Below the pieces are notes generated by a model. The model did not search any database, had not been told where the DNA came from, and worked only from the letters and a program-made list of their open reading frames with translations. Below, in pieces: positions 44,652 through 53,818 of a stretch of 64,000 nucleotides of DNA. Source of the DNA: JBBATK01 sp044228685 (GTDB lineage Bacteria > Bacteroidota > Ignavibacteria > Kapaibacteriales > NICIL-2); the NCBI GenBank assembly GCA_044228685.1, contig JBGAUL010000023.1, forward strand, positions 15,370-79,369, in the 5' to 3' direction. A program made the position numbers and the translations under genes. The number at the start of each line of letters is the position of its first letter. The stretch's first letter is position 1.

Positions 44652-47036
44652 ATGAAGAGAATACTCCTTTGCCTATTTGTGGCACTGTGTGCGTTGAGTT
44701 TATCAGCAAGCGCAGACATTCCGCGCACAATCTCGTATCAAGGTGTGCTTGCTGCACCGAATGGAACATTGGTTGCTGACGGACAATACACCATCGTGTT
44801 GAATCTCTACACCGATCTCAATGCTGAAGCTCCGATCTATTCCGAGACACAAAAGGTACTCGTGATTCGCGGAATTTTCAACGTCATGATCGGTTCAGAA
44901 AATGCAATTCCTCCATCTCTGACCTTTGATCGCGCCTACTTTCTCGGTGTGGCAGTTAATGGTTCAGAAGAAATGAAGCCACGCACCGCACTTTCTGCTT
45001 CACCTTATGCATTCCGCGCTCAAAGCGCTGCGAAGGCTGATGTGGCTGATGCGTTGAGTTCAGGCGCGACAGGAGCAGTTACAAGTTTGAATGCTACACA
45101 AGGCGACGTTACTCTGCGTGCAGGTAATGGTATCAATCTTGAAAAGCAAGGCAATGAGATTATCATTTCCGGTGCGGCTCAAAACGCAACTGATGCCAAA
45201 GGAAACAAAATCCAGGCTGTACCAGCAAATCTCTCATTCAACGGAGACGTGAGCGGAAACGTGAACACGAATTCCAGTCCATGGTATCTCTCCATTCCTC
45301 CCGCTAAGATCTCTAACGAGAAACTCGCGACCTCAGCGGTTACGGGCTCAAAAATTGCTTCAAACACAATCACACTGGACAAGATCAGCGTTAGCGGTGC
45401 TGGCTCAGGTCAGTCAATTACCTTTACCGGCGGTTCTTCACCTATCTGGACGAATCCAACTCCGGGAGGTACAGCAGGTGGTGATTTGAACGGATCATAT
45501 CCTAATCCAAGTATTGCAAATGGAGCCGTGACCGGCGCTAAGATCAATACGAGCGGAGCTACGGCGAATCAAGTCATCAAGTTTGACGGTTCAAATGTTG
45601 TATGGGGTACAGACGATAACCTCGTTCTTCCATTCACATCGACCACAAACTCTGCTTCAACATTGTTCGACATCAGAAACTCCGGTACAGGCTCAAGCAT
45701 TAATGCGCAGATCTCAAATGCTGCAAGTAGCGCAGCTCCTCTTACCGTAACTACAAACGGTATTGGCTCAGGTATAACAGTTAATCTCTCCAATGCTTCA
45801 AACGGTGGCCGTGGAGTTGATGTGCAGCAAACCGGTGTTGGCCCGGGTGTATTTGCAACAAGCGCAGGTGGCAATGCCGTGTGGGGTATCACTTCTTCAA
45901 TATCTGCAGCCGGTGTGATTGGTGACAACACATTTGGTGAAGCGGTCGTTGGTCGCAACCGTGGCGGTAACGGTGTTGGCGCAGTCGTGGGTCGTAACGA
46001 CTCTTCAGGATATGGCGTGCGTGGTTTCAATACCAAAGATGGTATTGGCGTTCTCGGTCAATCGGGAATTAGTGGCGGTACGGGTGTAGCCGGTCGCTTT
46101 GAAAACGTTAACGCTGCGAACACATCTTCAACCGCCGTCAATGTTGCAACCAATGGTATAGGCTCAGGTGTTACTATCTCGCTCTCTAACGCTAGCAACG
46201 GTGCTCGTGCTATTGATGTAAACCAATCAGGTGTCGGACCCGGCGTGTTCGCAACAAGTGCGGGCGGTAACGCTGTTTGGGGTATCACATCTTCTATCTC
46301 TGCTGCCGGTGTCATCGGTGACAACACTTTTGGCGAAGCTGTCGTAGGTCGTAACCGCGGCGGTAACGGCGTCGGTGCTGTTGTTGGACGAAACGACTCT
46401 TCAGGATACGGCGTTCGTGGTTTCAATACAAAGAACGGTTATGGTGTCTTGGGTCAGGCCGGTATCAGCGGTGGTACAGGTGTTGCTGGACGCTTCGAAA
46501 ACGTGAATGCAGCAAACTCATCGGATGTCTTGCAAGTTGTTACAAACAGCGCTACAGGTCGCGCAGCACTTTTTACTGGCGACGTTCAAATCAACGGCGA
46601 CTTGACTGTCACAGGTACTGTCGCTAAGGGCGGCGGTTCGTTCAAAATTGACCACCCACTTGATCCAGCTAACAAGATTCTCTTTCACTCATTCGTTGAG
46701 TCTCCTGACATGAAGGACATCAACGACGGTACAATCGTTCTCGACGCTAACGGTGAAGCATGGGTTCAGCTGCCGGATTGGTACGAAGCACTCAACAAGG
46801 AATTCTGCTATCAATTGACAGCAATTGGTGCAAAGGCTCCCGGTCTGTTTATTGCACAAGAAGTAAAAGACAATCGTTTCAAAATTGCCGGCGGTGTTGC
46901 AGGTATGAAGGTTTCGTGGCAAGTTACAGGTATTCGTCATGATCCTTGGGCAGAGAAACACCGCATTCAAGTTGAAGTTGAAAAACCAATTGAAGAGAAA
47001 GGCACGTATATCCACCCGGACGTTTACGTTCCATAA
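44652..47036 (+). CDS. Tail-fibre-like surface protein with duplicated internal repeat
   Basis: A 794-aa protein with a signal peptide (LLCLFVALCALSLSASA). Residues ~24-135 ('PRTISYQGVLAAPNGTLVADGQYTIVLNLY', 'RAYFLGVAVNG', 'RTALSASPYAFRA') are an N-terminal domain frequent in cell-surface proteins of Bacteroidota, Ignavibacteria and Planctomycetes. The middle is Gly/Ala/Ser/Asn-rich and fibre-like. A unit of 132 residues occurs twice (approx. 45755-46150 and 46151-46540, offset 396 nt) with almost identical protein ('AVWGITSSISAAGVIGDNTF', 'GGNGVGAVVGRNDSSGYGVRG'). The C-terminal ~115 residues ('FKIDHPLDPANKILFHSFVESP', 'EAWVQLPDWYEALNKEFCYQLT', 'IAGGVAGMKVSWQVTGIR') are a conserved domain of such proteins. 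It is likely surface exposed and adhesive. It sits between a T9SS protein and a Pro-rich protein. Confidence 0.88.
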   Translation: MKRILLCLFVALCALSLSASADIPRTISYQGVLAAPNGTLVADGQYTIVLNLYTDLNAEAPIYSETQKVLVIRGIFNVMIGSENAIPPSLTFDRAYFLGVAVNGSEEMKPRTALSASPYAFRAQSAAKADVADALSSGATGAVTSLNATQGDVTLRAGNGINLEKQGNEIIISGAAQNATDAKGNKIQAVPANLSFNGDVSGNVNTNSSPWYLSIPPAKISNEKLATSAVTGSKIASNTITLDKISVSGAGSGQSITFTGGSSPIWTNPTPGGTAGGDLNGSYPNPSIANGAVTGAKINTSGATANQVIKFDGSNVVWGTDDNLVLPFTSTTNSASTLFDIRNSGTGSSINAQISNAASSAAPLTVTTNGIGSGITVNLSNASNGGRGVDVQQTGVGPGVFATSAGGNAVWGITSSISAAGVIGDNTFGEAVVGRNRGGNGVGAVVGRNDSSGYGVRGFNTKDGIGVLGQSGISGGTGVAGRFENVNAANTSSTAVNVATNGIGSGVTISLSNASNGARAIDVNQSGVGPGVFATSAGGNAVWGITSSISAAGVIGDNTFGEAVVGRNRGGNGVGAVVGRNDSSGYGVRGFNTKNGYGVLGQAGISGGTGVAGRFENVNAANSSDVLQVVTNSATGRAALFTGDVQINGDLTVTGTVAKGGGSFKIDHPLDPANKILFHSFVESPDMKDINDGTIVLDANGEAWVQLPDWYEALNKEFCYQLTAIGAKAPGLFIAQEVKDNRFKIAGGVAGMKVSWQVTGIRHDPWAEKHRIQVEVEKPIEEKGTYIHPDVYVP

Positions 47037-47089
47037 GAGTGCTAACGGTTTCATGAGAAAATTCTTCTAACGAAATAACAATTGTATCT

Positions 47090-47494
47090 ATGAAAACACT
47101 ATCAATCATCGGCAAGACAGTTCTAAGCGCTAGCTTGTGCCTGGGCTTTTGCACTTCATTAGCAATGGCTTCGAACACACAGACGGCGCGCAAGGCTAGT
47201 CCTGCGCCACGTATGGTCGTGACAATACCACAATCAACCGGCGGACTCGCTTCTGACGCCCCGACCGTTGCTCCGGTATTGCCACAGAGTTCTTCGTCGA
47301 AAGCAAAGAACTCTGCTCAGTCTAATGCAAAGCAAGCAAACAAGCCGGTGTCTGAAACAAAGGTTGTTCTGCCTCGCACACCAGCTCCGGCTCCAGGTGC
47401 AAGCGTGCAGAGCTCTGAGCTTCCTTCAGCAGCATCGAGCACTGCTGTTCCTACGACACGTGAGAGCAATGCTTCTCCGAAGTCGAATAAGTAA
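47090..47494 (+). CDS. Small exported Ala/Ser/Pro-rich protein
   Basis: A 134-aa protein with a signal peptide (IIGKTVLSASLCLGFCTSLAMA). The mature part is low-complexity and disordered, rich in Ala, Ser, Pro, Thr and Lys (KAKNSAQSNAKQANKP, PRTPAPAPGASVQ). It is 53 nt downstream of the fibre-like gene and is followed by a strong terminator, so it closes that operon. It may act as a linker, spacer or glycosylated surface peptide; no family is recognised. Confidence 0.75.
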   Translation: MKTLSIIGKTVLSASLCLGFCTSLAMASNTQTARKASPAPRMVVTIPQSTGGLASDAPTVAPVLPQSSSSKAKNSAQSNAKQANKPVSETKVVLPRTPAPAPGASVQSSELPSAASSTAVPTTRESNASPKSNK

Positions 47495-47994
47495 GGAGCT
47501 CACCAGTATTTGAAGAAACGGCAGGCCTCAAACCTGCCGTTTTTTTTGTTGCAACTCCGTCGTCAACCTAACTCGGTACCTTCCTTCGTATCCTCCATCC
47601 TCGACACCACTTCACGACACGTTGAGCTAGTTCTTACTAACTGGATCTCCATTTCCGACCAGCATTCCGTGCCGTCTCGATTTTCAACTTGCTCATAAGG
47701 TCACTAGTGACGAACGTTCAGAGTGGTCTAGAATCCTGTGAGCTGCTGCTTCAAATAAAAATGGAGCACTATAGTTGCACCATCGTTAGCTGAAATTTCA
47801 GGGCTACTGCAGCTCTGAGTCGACGCTTTCACTAAAGTTTTGTTATCTCTAAATCATTTGCCTGTATCGAGTTGCAGTTGACCTGAGAATTGTAGAATTT
47901 CACAGTAGGGATTAGGCTGCTGATTTGGCTGAATTGGCGATGCGCATTCGGAAAACCCTTGTAGTTACACTTTTCCAACCAACCCTCTGGTACC
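47495..47994. other. Intergenic region after the operon terminator
   Basis: About 450 bp follow the terminator at 47518-47547. Beyond it I see no ORF of protein character and no RNA gene, only the presumed promoter of the FDPG-repeat gene. Confidence 0.4.
47518..47547 (+). terminator. Rho-independent terminator
   Basis: ACGGCAGG-cctcaaa-CCTGCCGT is a perfect 8-bp stem followed by eight T, 24 nt after the 134-aa gene. A textbook terminator for the 44652-47494 operon. Confidence 0.95.
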
Positions 47995-49737
47995 ATGAAA
48001 TCTTGGGCTGTAATTCTTGTTTGTTTTGTTTTTGCTTTTACGATTAGCTCACTTCATTCACAAGACTTGCGTTGGGCTCACAACTTTGGGAGTGATTGGG
48101 GAAGTTTTGAAGGAATTGTATGTAGCGGCGTGGCGCATGATTCAAAAGGCAATACGGTAGTTGCGGGAAACTTTCAAGGTAGTACTGACTTTGATCCGAG
48201 CAATGGATCGACCATACTGACAGCATCGCTTCTTAGCAATGCATTTATTGCCAAATACAATTCCTCCGGTGCGTTGATGTGGGCAAAGAATATCACGAGT
48301 AGCATAAGCACCGATTGTTACGCAATGACGGTAGATAAAAACGACAATATCGTTGTCGTCGGCTCTTTTCAAGGCGTCGCAGACTTTGATCCGGGTGATG
48401 GTACTCATAAGCAAAGCGAGGTTGGCGAAGGCGATATGTTTGTAGCCTCCTACGATGCTGATGGCAATTACTTTTGGGCGAATGCGTTTGGGTCGAAAGG
48501 ATTGGATCGAGTCATCGATGTTTGCTGTGATAATGACGGGAGCATAGTCATAGGCGGATACTTTAGAGGGCAGATAGATTTTGATCCAGGTGCAGGTGAA
48601 GCTATGCTGACTAGTAAGGGAGGTCTTATCAAGAGTAATCTCTTTATTGCCAAGTACTCCTCAAACGGAGTGTACAATTGGGCCTCATCCATAATCGGTC
48701 AAAATGAAAGCATTGATCTCGCACTGAACGATACAGTTGTTTATGCGTCCGGTACGTTTCGTGACAGTATGGAATTCAATCCATCTACTGCCGGAGCAAT
48801 TCACCTCAGTGGCAATTCCAGTGGAAATCTGTATTGGGCTAAATTTAACAGCGTGGGCAATTGCAGTCTGGCTCATGCCGCCACTGGTGCAACCGGCATC
48901 TCTATGAGCGGCAACCCGTGGCGTGGTGGCAAAGGTCTGGCTATAGACTTTGAAGGCAATTTGTATCTCTGCGGTTCGTGCAGCGGGGCTGTAGATTTCG
49001 AACCCGGAAGCGGTAAGTATGTTTTTAATACTACGTCAAGCAGCGCAGCGTACTTAGCCGGTCTTAATTCTGAGGGCATCTTGCAGTGGCTTCGGATTTT
49101 CGATTACGATGCGTGCACGCCGACCGCAATTGCAGTACAAGGGCAGGAAATCACGATGTGTGGCTCATTTGTAAATCGTTGTGATTTCGATCCTAGCGCC
49201 AGTGAGCATTTTCTCGAAGCGAATGGTTATAGGATGTTTTTGGCAAAATACAGGAACAATCAGGGAAGCTTCATCAGTGCTCATGAATTTGGTGGATCAA
49301 ATCAAGACTACTGCACAGGTTTAGCACTACGCGGATTCGGAGTTACGGTTGCCGGTGATATGATAAGCGACACTTGTGATTTCGATCTACGAAAAAGCGC
49401 TGACATTCGAGTCAAGGAACAATCCGTATTCAACAACATATTCATTGCTCAGTACGATTTCCTTGCCTCCGATGTGTCGGATTCCGACGATAGTAGTTCT
49501 GCCCTTCGACTATATCCCACACCCACCTATCACGATCTTCACATACAATGCGCGTCGGCATCACCATTAATTTCAATTCGCTTTTATAACCAACTTGGTA
49601 TTCTCGTTCGGGAAGAAACTGTCGCGTCAAATGTTGAACACTACTTGCAATGTGATCTTCCGAATGGCTTGTACATCGTTCAAGTCAAATCTGGAACGCG
49701 AGCTTTTTCTCGCAGTATAGTTGTGGCACATGAGTAA
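47995..49737 (+). CDS. T9SS protein with FDPG-type propeller repeats
   Basis: A 580-aa protein with a signal peptide (VILVCFVFAFTISSLHSQ). A ~50-residue unit repeats about seven times: 'NTVVAGNFQGSTDFDPSNG', 'IVVVGSFQGVADFDPGDG', 'IVIGGYFRGQIDFDPGAG', then 'SMEFNPSTAG', 'AVDFEPGSG', 'RCDFDPSAS' and 'TCDFDLRKS'. Each is followed by 'FIAKYNSSGALMWAKN'-type strands, which gives an SBBP-like beta-propeller. The last ~80 residues are a T9SS sorting domain ('LRLYPTPTYHDLHIQ', 'SIRFYNQLGILV', 'LPNGLYIVQVKSG'). It is expected outside the outer membrane. Lone gene on the plus strand; role unknown. Confidence 0.88.
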   Translation: MKSWAVILVCFVFAFTISSLHSQDLRWAHNFGSDWGSFEGIVCSGVAHDSKGNTVVAGNFQGSTDFDPSNGSTILTASLLSNAFIAKYNSSGALMWAKNITSSISTDCYAMTVDKNDNIVVVGSFQGVADFDPGDGTHKQSEVGEGDMFVASYDADGNYFWANAFGSKGLDRVIDVCCDNDGSIVIGGYFRGQIDFDPGAGEAMLTSKGGLIKSNLFIAKYSSNGVYNWASSIIGQNESIDLALNDTVVYASGTFRDSMEFNPSTAGAIHLSGNSSGNLYWAKFNSVGNCSLAHAATGATGISMSGNPWRGGKGLAIDFEGNLYLCGSCSGAVDFEPGSGKYVFNTTSSSAAYLAGLNSEGILQWLRIFDYDACTPTAIAVQGQEITMCGSFVNRCDFDPSASEHFLEANGYRMFLAKYRNNQGSFISAHEFGGSNQDYCTGLALRGFGVTVAGDMISDTCDFDLRKSADIRVKEQSVFNNIFIAQYDFLASDVSDSDDSSSALRLYPTPTYHDLHIQCASASPLISIRFYNQLGILVREETVASNVEHYLQCDLPNGLYIVQVKSGTRAFSRSIVVAHE

Positions 49738-50203
49738 TACGAACCTTCAATCGGAATAATCTTGCATTAGTTTCGCTGATTGTACCATCAAACAAGCTAT
49801 CGTTTCTAAAGCGGATCTTGCGCGACATGTTCTGTTAGGGAATCGCTCTATTTCTTATTCTACTTCATATTGCGTTAAACCCTTCAGTGTTTGGCTCTCA
49901 TGAATCCTACTGTGCGCTGATACAACGCGCAGAGTAGGACATGCGTTACAATAATGCCCAGCAAATTGTTCTCCGCCTTAGTACGTTTGCGTTCCCTTTG
50001 CATTTCAAAGTCCTTGCATCCCTGTCAATAACTGTGGTTTAAACGCAGTAGACGATATGCTCCTCTTCATCGCAGCAGAAAATAGCTAGCTTTGATTCCT
50101 TAAATCTCGGTTTGTACAAGACCTTTCTCACAATCTCAATATTCATCCCACTCATTCGTCGCATGCTGACTTCGCGTCGTAAGTACCCAACTACTCATCG
50201 CCT
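49738..50203. other. Intergenic region with a strong hairpin
   Basis: 466 bp lie between the T9SS gene and the ABC exporter. It contains the long inverted repeat at 49905-49939 (separate entry). No ORF of protein character; the ABC gene promoter should be at its right end. Confidence 0.5.
49905..49939. repeat. Long GC-rich inverted repeat
   Basis: TCCTACTGTGCGC and GCGCAGAGTAGGA form a 13-bp stem with a single mismatch and a 9-nt loop, 168 nt after the stop of the 580-aa gene. A T-tract is missing. It may be a terminator, an RNA processing or stability element, or part of a small RNA. Confidence 0.55.
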
Positions 50204-52036
50204 ATGGCAAAGTCGGATAAGTCAAAAGAAGAACTCAATCTCAGTCAGCGTCTTGGTGCGTTGAAGAATGTGCCGCGACTGCTGAAGTTGATTTGGGATA
50301 TTCAACCGAGTCTGGTCGCGTTGTCGGCAATCATCCGTCTGGTCAAAGCTTTTAGTCCTTTGATGAGTTTGACCATCGGCAAATGGATCATCGATGAGAT
50401 TCTGCGAATTGTGCAGCACTCGAGCGATCACTCAATCAGCTCTCATCTCTGGCTATTGCTGGGAGCTGAGCTAGGCATCGTTGTTGGCAACGACATTCTC
50501 ACACGTTTGCTTGGATACACCGAATCACTACTTGGTGATCGCTTCGCAAACGACATTTCCGTTAAGCTGATGAAACACGCAGCTGACTTGGATATGGAAC
50601 ACTTTGAGGATCCGGTGTTTTATGATAAGCTGGAGATTGCGAGGCAGCAAACGAATAATCGTGTGGCTTTGATGGGTCAGATTTTTAGTCAAGGACAAGA
50701 CTTCCTTAGTCTCTGTCTGCTCATCGGTGCTTTGATGTCATTTAGTCCGTGGTTTGTTGTTATTGCACTGCTCACCATCATTCCGGCGGTGATGTCTGAG
50801 TCGCGCTTTAATACCTTGCAGTACAAGCTGACGAATTACTGGGCGCCAGGACGACGTCTGATGGACTACTACCGCTACATCGGTGCATCCAACGACAGCG
50901 CTAAGGAAGTGAAGATCTTTGGCTTGTCGTCCTTTCTCAGCACCAAGTTTGGAGAGCAAGCTGAACAGTATTTCCGTGACAGACGGAGTCTTGCAGGACG
51001 TCGCTCTCTGATCGGCGCATTGTTCAGCATGCTCGGCACTATCGGCTACTACGCAGTTTACGCGATGATCATCGCTGCTGCTGTCACAACCCGCATCAGT
51101 ATTGGTCAAATGACCTTTCTCAGCGGATCCTTTCTGCGTGTTAAGTCATTGATAGAATCCCTGCTCTTCAGCTTCAGCAGCATCGCCGACTCTGCACTCT
51201 ACTTACGCGATCTTTTTGATTTCTTTGAGATGCAGCCTCGCATAACATCCAAGCCAAATGCGCTACCGGTGGCCAATCCCCTGCGCAGTGGTTTTGTGTT
51301 CGAGAACGTCAGCTTCCGATACAATGGCAGCGAGAAGGATGTGCTGCACAACCTCAATCTGCATTTTGATGCAGGACGCAAGTACGCGCTGGTGGGAGAA
51401 AACGGTGCAGGCAAGACGACCTTGATTAAGCTGATGGCGCGATTATATGAGCCAAGCGAAGGACGCATTCTGCTGGATGGCGTTGATCTTCGTGATTACG
51501 ACGTCGAAGATCTGCGCCGAAATATCGGTGTGATATTTCAAGATTTCGTTCGCTACCAGATGAGCGCCCGCGACAACATTGCAGTGGGTATGATTGATGA
51601 TCGCGAGAATCTAGAGCGCATCACCGCTGCAGCTCATCAGAGTCTTGCAAATACTGTAATAGATAAACTCCCCAACGGCTACGAACAAATGATTGGACGA
51701 CGCTTCAACGATGGAGCGGAGCTGAGTGGCGGTGAGTGGCAGAAGATGGCGCTGGCTCGCGCGTATATGCGATCAGCCCAAGTGATTATTCTTGACGAAC
51801 CAACTGCCGCGCTGGATGCGCGTGCAGAACACGAGGTCTTTCGTCAGTTTGCTACCCTCAGTCGCGACGCCATGGCAATCTTCATTTCACACCGCTTCTC
51901 CACTGTGTGTATGGCCGATACGATCATGGTCTTGGAGCATGGAACTGTAATCGAGCAAGGGTCGCATGACGAGCTCCTGGCACAGTCAGGACGCTATGCC
52001 GAGCTCTTTCAATTGCAAGCAAAGGGCTATCGTTAA
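50204..52036 (+). CDS. ABC exporter, fused permease and ATPase
   Basis: A 610-aa half-transporter. Six membrane helices lie in residues ~40-330 (for example 'LLLGAELGIVVGNDILTRLL', 'FLSLCLLIGALMSFSPWFVVIALLTIIP', 'MLGTIGYYAVYAMIIAAAV'). The nucleotide-binding domain has Walker A GENGAGKT (398-405), Q-loop 'VIFQDFV', signature 'LSGGEWQ' (~507), Walker B 'VIILDEPTAALD' (~531) and H-loop 'ISHRF' (~563). Half-size exporters act as dimers and move lipids, peptides or drugs out of the cytoplasm; the substrate is not evident. A Lys-rich N-terminus precedes the first helix. No partner gene is adjacent, so a homodimer is likely. Confidence 0.95.
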   Translation: MAKSDKSKEELNLSQRLGALKNVPRLLKLIWDIQPSLVALSAIIRLVKAFSPLMSLTIGKWIIDEILRIVQHSSDHSISSHLWLLLGAELGIVVGNDILTRLLGYTESLLGDRFANDISVKLMKHAADLDMEHFEDPVFYDKLEIARQQTNNRVALMGQIFSQGQDFLSLCLLIGALMSFSPWFVVIALLTIIPAVMSESRFNTLQYKLTNYWAPGRRLMDYYRYIGASNDSAKEVKIFGLSSFLSTKFGEQAEQYFRDRRSLAGRRSLIGALFSMLGTIGYYAVYAMIIAAAVTTRISIGQMTFLSGSFLRVKSLIESLLFSFSSIADSALYLRDLFDFFEMQPRITSKPNALPVANPLRSGFVFENVSFRYNGSEKDVLHNLNLHFDAGRKYALVGENGAGKTTLIKLMARLYEPSEGRILLDGVDLRDYDVEDLRRNIGVIFQDFVRYQMSARDNIAVGMIDDRENLERITAAAHQSLANTVIDKLPNGYEQMIGRRFNDGAELSGGEWQKMALARAYMRSAQVIILDEPTAALDARAEHEVFRQFATLSRDAMAIFISHRFSTVCMADTIMVLEHGTVIEQGSHDELLAQSGRYAELFQLQAKGYR

Positions 52037-52402
52037 ACCTTCCTCCGACACCCAGCTTAGCACTGCACTTCAAGCGTCCTTCATCTTGAATTTGAGACCA
52101 GCTGTGCCACGAGCGTAAATCTTGAAACACAAAAGAGAAGTTGCGTAACTCCACCCATCAGCAATAGGCGAATTTCGCAGTGTCGCTTGAGCACTCGTCC
52201 TACACATCGCACGGCTCGCGGCACGATAGACAACGATGAAGACACTAACATCGGCTATCGCAGACGAAAACGAATTCGTCCAAATCAACATCACTGAAAC
52301 CCAACTAATTCTGTAGCCTCATGGACACTGTTGCCATAGCCTACCCAGATACGCGCATCGAACAACGATTGCCACGTATTCAACACTATTCTACCAAGAG
52401 TT
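52037..52402. other. Intergenic region
   Basis: 366 bp with short Ala/Arg/Ser-rich frames on the minus strand that I do not count as genes. No terminator for the ABC gene was found with confidence. Confidence 0.4.
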
Positions 52403-52762
52403 ATGAACCTACCAGCTCGAACACTGACGTCGTATGGCGTCGAGTTTACAAACGACGAGTCAATTGACTCATTAACAAGCCAAGAGTACAATCGCGTCAG
52501 CGACGACTACGACTTCGGTGATGAAGATCCCGAAATAATCAACAACCTTGCTCACGATGCACTCGAGGAAGATCTTCACTATGCCGCGTATCGCGGTCTC
52601 GAAGACATTACCAACATCTCATTCGGCGCCGGAAAACGCCGAATTATGGATTCTGACGATGACTTTCATGATACTACAGCACGCCGCGCCGAACGCGTTG
52701 AGGCCTCGTCTAATCCTAAAAGAAATCGCGGTAGAAAAATGCAGTCAAGCGGTAGACACTAG
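52403..52762 (+). CDS. Small acidic protein with basic tail, unknown
   Basis: A 119-aa protein from ATG 52403. Residues ~15-60 are very acidic (ESIDSLTSQEYNRVSDDYDF, then GDEDPEIINNLAHDALEEDL), while the last ~25 are basic and polar (NPKRNRGRKMQSSGRH). There is no signal peptide or membrane segment. The pattern is protein-like, with no family recognised. It shares the acid-front, basic-end, low-complexity layout with the 113-aa protein at 63275. It may be a DNA- or RNA-associated or stress-related protein; low certainty. Confidence 0.6.
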   Translation: MNLPARTLTSYGVEFTNDESIDSLTSQEYNRVSDDYDFGDEDPEIINNLAHDALEEDLHYAAYRGLEDITNISFGAGKRRIMDSDDDFHDTTARRAERVEASSNPKRNRGRKMQSSGRH

Positions 52763-52983
52763 TATTTGTCGCGTCCCAATGTATGCAATGCAAAGTTGAG
52801 CATCCTAACTGTACACACTTGATGTTGCATCTTTCAAGGAGTAGATGACGCTCTTGCCTTCACGAAAACAGCCTCATTAGACACTCTTTTATTATTCGGT
52901 ACTATTCCGGGAGACTGCATTTGTTGCAATGCTCTGTTTGCCTCACAACCTGTCAAACTCATAACTCACGAAGCTAGTGCTCT

Positions 52984-53172
52984 ATGACGCTATTGACCTT
53001 TCTTATCAGCCTTGCAGTTTTAGCGCTATCCATTCACATGGTACAACGCTGTGTTCCGGCTCGATGCTGGATCAAGAAGGGCGTGAATATCATTGCCCTT
53101 TGCCTGCTCGGCTTTTGGATACTCAGTCTCATTGGCGCCATTGATGCCACAGGCATCTCGCATAGTCCTTGA
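52984..53172 (+). CDS. Small two-helix membrane protein (Thivi_2564-like)
   Basis: A 62-aa protein with two membrane helices (LLTFLISLAVLALSIHMVQ and VNIIALCLLGFWILSLIGA) joined by a short basic loop 'ARCWIKKG'. Length, the 'IKKxxNI' loop and the helix layout resemble the Thivi_2564 family of small membrane proteins. No function is established. It lies before an OmpA gene and may belong to the envelope-related gene set that follows. Confidence 0.7.
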   Translation: MTLLTFLISLAVLALSIHMVQRCVPARCWIKKGVNIIALCLLGFWILSLIGAIDATGISHSP

Positions 53173-53818
53173 ATTTGTAGAGAATACAAGCTCCAGAAAA
53201 CATGATTAATCGATAAACTCTTTTTTACAGAGATACTTAGACTAACACTTGTGAATCATGATATACTTCACTGCCATAGTGTAACGCAGCAACCTGACGA
53301 ATAGTCGAGCTTTGTGTACTAACAATTCAACAACGAAAAGCACACCTACCATCAGTGCTTACTGGCTTTGCAGATGTTGTTGAAGACTTCGGACAAGGGA
53401 AGAGTACAGGATGCGCATTCAGATGATGCTAAGCCCAATGACCTTGTGTTGACATTCGCGGTCCACTCAAGACCGCACGCCGGTTGCAATGTCACAAGAC
53501 TATCCGTGTTCATACGGTGCCCTTAGTATTCAATCAAGCATGCACAAGGCTTCAGACGAAGGTTGAAAGAGAATTCAACCCTACACTCGCAAACATGAAA
53601 TATCTGTACGGCAATAAAAGGCCAAGCTGACCAACGATTCGTTGTGACTGTAGCTGAATAATGCTGCACAGTGTTCCGACAACATGGCTCCGGCCGTTAC
53701 ATCACGCATAAACTTTAGACACGAGCAGTGCACAGTGCACATGCTTGAACGATTGCGCTCAATCGGTAAAGAGCCGACTAGCGACATCGGGATTCAACAA
53801 CAACTTTAGGAGAGACTC
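53173..53818. other. Long leader region upstream of the OmpA-family gene
   Basis: 646 bp without a convincing ORF. GTGCAC-a-GTGCAC (53728-53740) is a 13-bp palindrome 78 bp before the OmpA start, a possible operator. TAGGAGAG just before 53819 is a good Shine-Dalgarno. No RNA gene seen. Confidence 0.45.

Noticed and set aside
45569..46426. Two long Pro/Thr-rich minus-strand frames
   Set aside because: They are antisense to the duplicated repeat of the fibre-like protein and duplicate each other for that reason.
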